From: Bacillota bacterium
GTDB lineage: Bacteria > Bacillota > Desulfotomaculia > Desulfotomaculales > JAJYZD01
NCBI GenBank assembly: GCA_021800315.1
Contig: JAJYZD010000098.1
Location: 1 to 12,325 of the forward strand
DNA length: 12,325 bases
Reading direction: 5' to 3'
Shown: positions 8,701 to 12,325 of the stretch, one piece after another
Layout of the letters: each line of letters begins with the position of its first letter
Position numbering within the stretch: position 1 is the stretch's first letter
The notes under the pieces: model-generated
Database searches by the model: none
Told to the model about the DNA's origin: nothing
The model's input: only the letters and a program-made list of their open reading frames with translations
Program-made: the position numbers and the translations under genes

Positions 8701-8802
8701 AACGCCAGGTGTCCAACGGGAGCCATCTCGCTGAAGCACTTTACCGATGAGGAGATCCTGAGTGAGATCGACGCGGCTGCCGGAGAGGGGATCATCCACT
8801 GA
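5701..8802 (+). CDS. bamE: Double HdrA-like FAD/iron-sulfur subunit BamE, selenocysteine at residue 74
   Basis: This 1033-residue protein is read through an in-frame TGA at 5920-5922. The N-terminal HdrA module has a Rossmann FAD motif GGGISG (27-32), then C71-S-M-U74 in the segment where HdrA binds its unusual cluster. [4Fe-4S] motifs follow at C123-C126-C129-C133 and C169-C177-C180-C184, then a CVGSR/YCSAVCC group (C267, C281, C285, C286). A linker with VCHCGANIGS (474-483) leads to a second HdrA-like module with GAGVAG (614-619) and CVGC/YCSRVCC (761-777). The C-terminus has one canonical cluster motif (961-971) and one in which Asp997 takes a Cys position (C994, C1000, C1004). HdrA is the electron-bifurcating flavin subunit of heterodisulfide reductase; BamE is its counterpart in the Bam complex. 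GAGGTGA lies 6 nt upstream of ATG 5701. The TGA at 8800-8802 is taken as the true stop because homology ends there. Confidence 0.85.
5920..5956 (+). promoter_or_regulatory. UGA selenocysteine codon and SECIS hairpin in bamE
   Basis: The TGA (5920-5922) is followed 14 nt later by a 7-bp stem, 5937-5943 with 5950-5956, including three G-U pairs, and a 6-nt apical loop GAGGUC that starts 21 nt after the UGA. Bacterial SECIS elements sit just downstream of UGA inside the coding region, with the loop about 16-37 nt away and a G in the first two loop positions; all of this holds. The following residues (ILSPKLVEVGRH) are standard HdrA sequence, so this is recoding rather than termination. Confidence 0.8.
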
Positions 8803-8875
8803 TGCCTTGGTTGGAGACGGGTAAACGCGGACCAGCATTCAGGGCCGGGATAGCCGGCCGGGGAGGTGAGGAATA

Positions 8876-9718
8876 ATGAGCACGGAGCGGAACTTTAAGC
8901 CCCGGATCCTAGGTTTTGTCTGCCACTGGTGAGCGTACGGCGCGGCTGATTTGTCTGGCGTGTCCAGACTACAATATACCACTGAAATCAGGCTTATTCG
9001 CGTCATGTGTTCCGGCAGGGTCGACCTGAAGCATGTGCTCAGGGCCTTCGAAAACGGAATGGACGGGGTGTTTATCGGCGGTTGCCGCTTGAATGAGTGT
9101 AATTATACTACTCACGGCAATTACCATGCCCTGAACGTGGTACTCCTGTGCCGGAAAATAATGGAACACCTGGGGCTGAACCCGGAAAGACTGAGTGTGG
9201 AATTCATGTCTGCCGGTGATGGAATCCTTTTTGCCGAAGTCATGAGTGAATTCGGTAAAAAGGTGAAGGGGTTGGGACCTCTCGGCAAGGCCGAGGGACT
9301 GGACGGCGATGAACTAAGGTCCAGACTGGCCGGGGTTATAAGGCTGGTACCCTATATTAAGGTGGTGAAGCAGGAAAAGCTGGCGTTCCGTCTCGAAAAT
9401 CCCGAGGCATATGACGACTTTTTCACAGGTGACGAGATCGACCGGCTATTTCGCGAGGTGGTATCGTACTATATCGATCCCCTCAAATGCCAGGCCTGTA
9501 TGACCTGCGCCCGGAGGTGCCCCGCCGAAGCGATCATCAGTGCCAGGAACCAGGTTCATGTGATCGACCAGGATAAATGCCTAAAATGCGGAACGTGCTT
9601 CGCGGTTTGCCCCTCCCGCTTCGGGGCGGTGCGGAAGATTGCCGGGGAGAGCGTTCCGCCGCCACTGCCGGAAGGGGAAAGAACCATAGTCGGAAAGAGT
9701 GACAAGGAAGTCGGTTAG
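8876..9718 (+). CDS. bamF: MvhD-like subunit with C-terminal ferredoxin domain, BamF, selenocysteine at residue 19
   Basis: The 280-residue protein is read through an in-frame TGA at 8930-8932. Residues 11-160 form an MvhD/FrhD-type domain, which passes electrons from a hydrogenase, formate dehydrogenase or NADH module to HdrA. Its signature is FVCHWU-AYGAADLSG, with C16 and U19, then C45 (RVMCSGRVD), C70 and C75 (GGC-RLNEC), as for the [2Fe-2S] site. The C-terminal third adds two [4Fe-4S] motifs, C205-C208-C211-C215 and C235-C238-C241-C245. ATG 8876 has an excellent GGAGGTGA 6 nt upstream and lies 73 nt after bamE. Without read-through only an 18-codon stub would be made, or a protein starting at TTG 8951 that lacks the cysteine/Sec site. 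In Geobacter BamF is, as I recall, the Sec-containing subunit. An MvhD serving another Hdr complex is the alternative, but the operon argues for BamF. Confidence 0.83.
8930..8969 (+). promoter_or_regulatory. UGA selenocysteine codon and SECIS hairpin in bamF
   Basis: After the TGA (8930-8932) comes a perfect 6-bp stem, GTCTGG (8953-8958) with CCAGAC (8964-8969), and a 5-nt loop CGUGU that starts 26 nt after the UGA and has G in its second position. This fits the bacterial SECIS pattern in distance, stem and loop. The residue replaced is the second Cys of the CHWC motif of MvhD proteins. Confidence 0.82.
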
Positions 9719-9737
9719 TCGGATTAAGGCAAGGTAC

Positions 9738-9755
9738 GCCGGTTCGGGACCCGGC
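9738..9755 (+). terminator. Hairpin between bamF and the SDR gene
   Basis: GCCGG (9738-9742) pairs with CCGGC (9751-9755) around an 8-nt loop, 19 nt after the bamF stop. No T-run follows. It may mark the end of the bam transcript or attenuate it. The 68-nt gap leaves room for read-through into the SDR gene. It is weak evidence on its own. Confidence 0.28.
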
Positions 9756-9786
9756 CCGGCGGCCTTCTGGAACGGGGGACGTATTC

Positions 9787-10533
9787 ATGCAACTGGCGGG
9801 TAAAGTGGCGATAGTAACCGGGGCCCGGGAGGGCATCGGGGCGGGCGTGGCCGTGGCCCTGGCCGAAGCCGGGGCGGACCTGGTCCTGGTGAGCCGGGCG
9901 ATTAACGAAGACGATGCCCCGGTGCGGGCGGCCAGGGCAGCGGGCCGGCGGGTGCTGGTCAAACAGGTGGACGTGGCAAGCGCCGCGCAGGTGGAGGACA
10001 TGGTGGCCGGGACCATGGCCGAATTCGGCCGGGTCGACGTTCTTTTCAACAATGCCGGCCTCTCGGTGCCGGGTATGCTGTGGAAGATGAGCGAGGAAGC
10101 CTTCGACCGGGTGATCGCCGTCAACCTCAAGGGCACCTTCCTGTGCACCAAGGCGGTGGCCGGGCCGATGATGGCGCAGAAAAGCGGGTCCATCATCAAC
10201 GTGACCTCGTCGGCCGGCCTGTTGGGAACCATCGGCCAGGTCAACTACACCGCGGCCAAGGGCGGCGTGCACGCTTTCACCAAGTCGGCCGCCAAGGAAC
10301 TGGCCCGCTACGGGGTGAGGGTGAACGCCGTCGCGCCCATGGCCGAGACCAGGATGACCGAGACCATCGCCCACGATCCGCGTTTCAAGGAGAAGTACCT
10401 GGAGCGCATCCCGCTGGGCCGCTTCGGTCAGCCGGAGGAGGTGGGGCCGGCCGTGGTCTTCCTGGCCGGCGACGGGTCCCGCTATATTACCGGGCAGACG
10501 CTGTGCGTGGATGGCGGCATGGTGATGCTGTAG
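9787..10533 (+). CDS. Short-chain dehydrogenase/reductase, FabG-like (3-oxoacyl reductase / 3-hydroxyacyl dehydrogenase type)
   Basis: This is a classical SDR of 248 residues. The nucleotide-binding motif TGAREGIG is at 11-18, NNAG at 88-91, and the catalytic set is N113, S141, Y154 and K158 (YTAAK). The C-terminal PLGRFGQPEEVGPAVVFLAGD and ITGQTLCVDGG motifs are typical of FabG-type enzymes. Ser36-Arg37 after the second strand (VLVSRA) suggests NADP(H), but this is not decisive. The start ATG 9787 has GGGGGA (9774-9779) 7 nt upstream. Next to a ring reductase and a thiolase, oxidation of a 3-hydroxyacyl-CoA or a hydroxy-cyclohexene-carboxyl-CoA intermediate is a reasonable guess, but SDR substrates cannot be read from sequence and a fatty-acid synthesis role is also open. 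The gene is very GC-rich: 49 of 60 bases in 9841-9900 are G or C. Confidence 0.9.
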   Translation: MQLAGKVAIVTGAREGIGAGVAVALAEAGADLVLVSRAINEDDAPVRAARAAGRRVLVKQVDVASAAQVEDMVAGTMAEFGRVDVLFNNAGLSVPGMLWKMSEEAFDRVIAVNLKGTFLCTKAVAGPMMAQKSGSIINVTSSAGLLGTIGQVNYTAAKGGVHAFTKSAAKELARYGVRVNAVAPMAETRMTETIAHDPRFKEKYLERIPLGRFGQPEEVGPAVVFLAGDGSRYITGQTLCVDGGMVML

Positions 10534-10534
10534 C

Positions 10535-10549
10535 ACCGGGTCCCCCGGT
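10535..10549 (+). terminator. Hairpin directly after the SDR gene
   Basis: ACCGGG (10535-10540) pairs perfectly with CCCGGT (10544-10549) around a 3-nt loop, starting two bases after the stop. There is no T-tract. It resembles the U-less hairpin after etfA and may end the transcript. Confidence 0.35.
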
Positions 10550-10583
10550 AGCCTGGGACATGGCGGGAAGATTCAACGATAAA

Positions 10584-10900
10584 CCCGGGGTCGGAACCGG
10601 ACTCGGGAAATCCGGCTGTCCGGGATCGTAGGGGGGCTGCGGGAAACCTGGCACGATGGCGTACTGAGGCACCGCCAACCGAAAGGGGTGCCGGCGGAAC
10701 GACAGTCCATCTAAACCAAGGCGCCCGCCTTCTACCCGGCAACATCCGTACGGCTTCGTGACAGCAAGTAAGGCAGGAAACACCTATAACGGTTGGGTGT
10801 GTGGACTGCCTACGAAAGATACCGGCATGATTGGGGTAATGGACGCCAATGGTAAGCGCATAAGCCGGTTTACGCCATCACAAGTAGGCCTTCCAGCACG
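10584..10900 (+). ncRNA. Structured intergenic region, possible RNA element (unidentified)
   Basis: This stretch between the SDR and thiolase genes has no credible protein but several nested stem-loops. 10584-10607 can fold as a hairpin. GGCACC (10668-10673) pairs with GGTGCC (10687-10692) and encloses CC-GAAA-GG, a GNRA tetraloop. AGGCAG (10771-10776) pairs with CTGCCT (10806-10811) and encloses ACACC/GGTGT (10780-10784 with 10796-10800). ACCGGC (10821-10826) pairs with GCCGGT (10864-10869). The density of stems, GAAA motifs and unpaired purine-rich joints looks like a folded RNA, for instance a fragment of group II intron domain I, a leader RNA or an unknown RNA. I found no domain V or reverse transcriptase, so I do not name it. 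Strand is assumed from the neighbours. Confidence 0.35.
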
Positions 10901-11002
10901 TTCCGGCAATGTTCTTTCGCAATGCGTACTCTAAAACGAAAGGTGGTGTTTCGCGCCTCCTCCCCATGGCTAACGTCGGGGGATTCCGGCGCGAGTATTT
11001 TG

Positions 11003-12205
11003 TTGAAAGATCGGGACGTTGTGGTATGCGGCGCGGTGCGCACGGCCGTCGGCCGCCTGGGCGGCTCCCTGAAGGACGTACCGGTGCAGGACCTGGCGGC
11101 GCAGGTGGTTTCCGAGGTGCTGACCCGTACGGGGGTGCCCGGCGAGGCCGTCGATTTGGTGGTCCTGGGGAATTCGCGCCAGACTACCGAGGCGGCCAAC
11201 CTGGCCCGGGTGGCGCTCCTGAAAGCCGGACTGCCCGAGAAAACGGCCGGGTACACGGTGCACCTGCACTGCGCCTCGGCCCTGCAGGCGATTATTTCGG
11301 CCTGCCAGGCCATCGAAACCGGCGATGCCGGGGTGGTGGCGGCCGGCGGGGCGGAGTCTTTGAGCCGGTCCCCCTTTTACCTGAAGAAGGCCCGCTACGG
11401 TTACGGCAACGGCAACGCCGAACTGGTCGACTCCCTGACCGAAGCCGGTCCCGGCGCCGTGCCGCCGGAAATCTACGGCTACCTGCCCATGGGCCTGACG
11501 GCGGAAAACGTGGCCGGGAAATACGGGATATCGCGCGAAAGGCAGGACGGGTTTGCCCTGGAGAGCCAGGAGCGGGCGGCCCGGGCCATCGCCGGAGGGC
11601 GGTTCGCCGGCCAGATCACGCCGGTCGCGGTAAGCGGGGGCAAGGGTCAGACCGCCCTGTTTGAGGTGGACGAGTTCCCCCGGGAGACCTCCCTGGAGAA
11701 ACTGGCCGCCCTCAAACCGGCTTTCAAGAAGGGCGGTTCGGTTACGGCGGGTAACTCCTGCGGCCAGAACGACGCCGCTTCGGTCGTGTTGTTGATGACG
11801 GCGGCCAGGGCGCGCGAACTGGGACTGAAACCCCTGGCGCGGGTGGTGTCGCGGGCGGTGGTGGGCCTCTCGCCCGTCTACATGGGCATGGGCCCGGTGC
11901 CGGCCACCCGCCTGGCACTGGAACGGGCGGGACTTTCCCTGTCCGACATCGACCTGGTGGAACTCAACGAAGCCTTCGCTTCCCAGTCGCTGGCCGTCAT
12001 CGACGAACTGGGCCTGGACCAGGCGCGGACCAACATCTACGGGGGGGCCATCGCCCTGGGTCATCCGGTCGGGGCCACGGGCGCCATCATTCTGACCAAG
12101 CTTCTCTACGCCCTGGCCGACCGGGACAAACGGCTCGGTTTGGCCACGCTGTGCATCGGCGGCGGGCAGGGCCTGGCCATAATAGTGGAGAGGGTTTCGT
12201 CATAG
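11003..12205 (+). CDS. Acetyl-CoA acetyltransferase / 3-ketoacyl-CoA thiolase
   Basis: Thiolases cleave 3-oxoacyl-CoA with CoA to acetyl-CoA, or run in reverse to condense two acyl-CoAs. With the start at TTG 11003 the protein has 400 residues, normal for the family, and the triad is C90 (LHCASALQ), H354 (ALGHPVGATGA) and C384 (LCIGGGQG); NEAFASQ and SLSRSPF are also present. The frame is open upstream to ATG 10922, but those 27 residues do not resemble a thiolase N-terminus, which should begin near KDRDVVVCGAVRTAVGR. TTG 11000 is equally possible. No good Shine-Dalgarno is seen for any start, so the start is uncertain. It may finish ring-derived dicarboxyl-CoA beta-oxidation or serve acetoacetyl-CoA metabolism. 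The gene is GC-rich like the SDR. Its stop TAG is two bases from a transposon-end hairpin, and its C-terminus (AIIVERVSS) looks complete. Confidence 0.9.
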   Translation: MKDRDVVVCGAVRTAVGRLGGSLKDVPVQDLAAQVVSEVLTRTGVPGEAVDLVVLGNSRQTTEAANLARVALLKAGLPEKTAGYTVHLHCASALQAIISACQAIETGDAGVVAAGGAESLSRSPFYLKKARYGYGNGNAELVDSLTEAGPGAVPPEIYGYLPMGLTAENVAGKYGISRERQDGFALESQERAARAIAGGRFAGQITPVAVSGGKGQTALFEVDEFPRETSLEKLAALKPAFKKGGSVTAGNSCGQNDAASVVLLMTAARARELGLKPLARVVSRAVVGLSPVYMGMGPVPATRLALERAGLSLSDIDLVELNEAFASQSLAVIDELGLDQARTNIYGGAIALGHPVGATGAIILTKLLYALADRDKRLGLATLCIGGGQGLAIIVERVSS

Positions 12206-12325
12206 ACCCCACGCCTAAAGGCGGGGGCTTGCGGAGGAAACTCCAAGGGTCTGCGTCTTAAGGCGGGAAAGCGGTATAAGTTGCTCGCAAGGGCACAACT
12301 ATGTCGCGCTATGACCCGCCTCAGC
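12206..12325 (-). mobile_element. Right end of an IS200/IS605-type element with probable TnpB guide (omega) RNA region
   Basis: The hairpin at 12207-12227 has arms CCCC-CGCC and GGCG-GGGG around a TAAA loop, with one bulged A at 12211. On the minus strand the bulge is a T and the element ends ...GGCG-T-GGGGT, the imperfect hairpin with a bulged T typical of IS200/IS605 ends. Inward (to 12325) the minus strand carries no long TnpB-like frame but has the motif-rich look of the conserved RNA 3' of tnpB, such as TTGTGCCCTTGCGAGCAAC and GCTTTCCCGCC. That RNA would read leftward and use the thiolase 3' end as its guide. The tnpB gene, if present, lies to the right of the window on the minus strand. 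The identification rests on pattern memory. Confidence 0.55.

Noticed and set aside
8800..8802. Stop of bamE as a third Sec codon
   Set aside because: Homology to HdrA/BamE ends here, and the codons after it soon reach another stop without conserved residues.
5929..8838. Very long open frame of 969 codons on the minus strand opposite bamE
   Set aside because: It is a shadow of bamE, whose + strand frame has clear HdrA domains. The minus frame shows no recognisable motif and has no ribosome site of note.
10909..11664. Overlapping + strand frame inside the thiolase gene
   Set aside because: It is an alternative frame in very GC-rich DNA, with a composition-driven Gly/Arg-rich product and no domain. 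The thiolase frame has the full catalytic triad.
1..12325. CRISPR array or tRNA genes
   Set aside because: I saw no regularly spaced direct repeats and no cloverleaf with the conserved T-loop.

Overview
The window reads as accessory catabolic DNA from a strictly anaerobic bacterium, most likely a spore-former-type Firmicute of the Peptococcaceae/Desulfotomaculum/Pelotomaculum kind. The clues are strong Shine-Dalgarno sites, frequent GTG starts, a tungsten and selenocysteine lifestyle, and aromatic-ring metabolism. The lineage is an inference from style and gene content, not from a marker gene. All recognised genes lie on the + strand.

Layout. 1-758: the C-terminal part of an electron-transfer flavoprotein alpha subunit (etfA), cut by the window edge and followed by a GC-rich hairpin. 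759-1176: an intergenic region with inverted repeats, two short perfect palindromes and a possible promoter. 1177-9718: a tightly packed operon that I read as bamB-bamC-bamD-fdhD-bamE-bamF, the catalytic and Hdr/Mvh-like core of the class II (ATP-independent, tungsten-dependent) benzoyl-CoA reductase. 9787-10533: an SDR (FabG-like) dehydrogenase. 10534-11002: intergenic DNA with nested stem-loops that looks like a structured RNA. 11003-12205: a thiolase. 12206-12325: the right end of an IS200/IS605-type element (minus strand), whose hairpin starts two bases after the thiolase stop.

Main result. Two genes look broken by a stop codon but are better read as selenoproteins. bamE has an in-frame TGA at 5920-5922 (residue 74, context C-S-M-U) and bamF one at 8930-8932 (residue 19, context C-H-W-U). 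In both, the reading frame continues with family-conserved sequence, the TGA falls where homologues carry Cys or Sec, and a hairpin with a G in the first two loop positions lies 21 or 26 nt downstream, as expected for a bacterial SECIS. A caller that treats TGA only as stop would truncate or split both genes.

How the genes work together. BamB is the tungstopterin subunit that reduces the aromatic ring and BamC is its ferredoxin-like partner. BamD (HdrD-like), BamE (double HdrA, two FAD sites, several FeS clusters) and BamF (MvhD plus ferredoxin) should pass electrons to it, probably by flavin-based bifurcation. The NADH-side subunits BamG, BamH and BamI known from Geobacter are not in this window. 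An FdhD-like sulfurtransferase sits inside the operon, possibly for maturation of the tungsten cofactor. The SDR and thiolase fit later beta-oxidation-like steps, and ETF fits acyl-CoA dehydrogenase electron transfer. Their base composition is much richer in GC than the bamC region, so they may not share its history.
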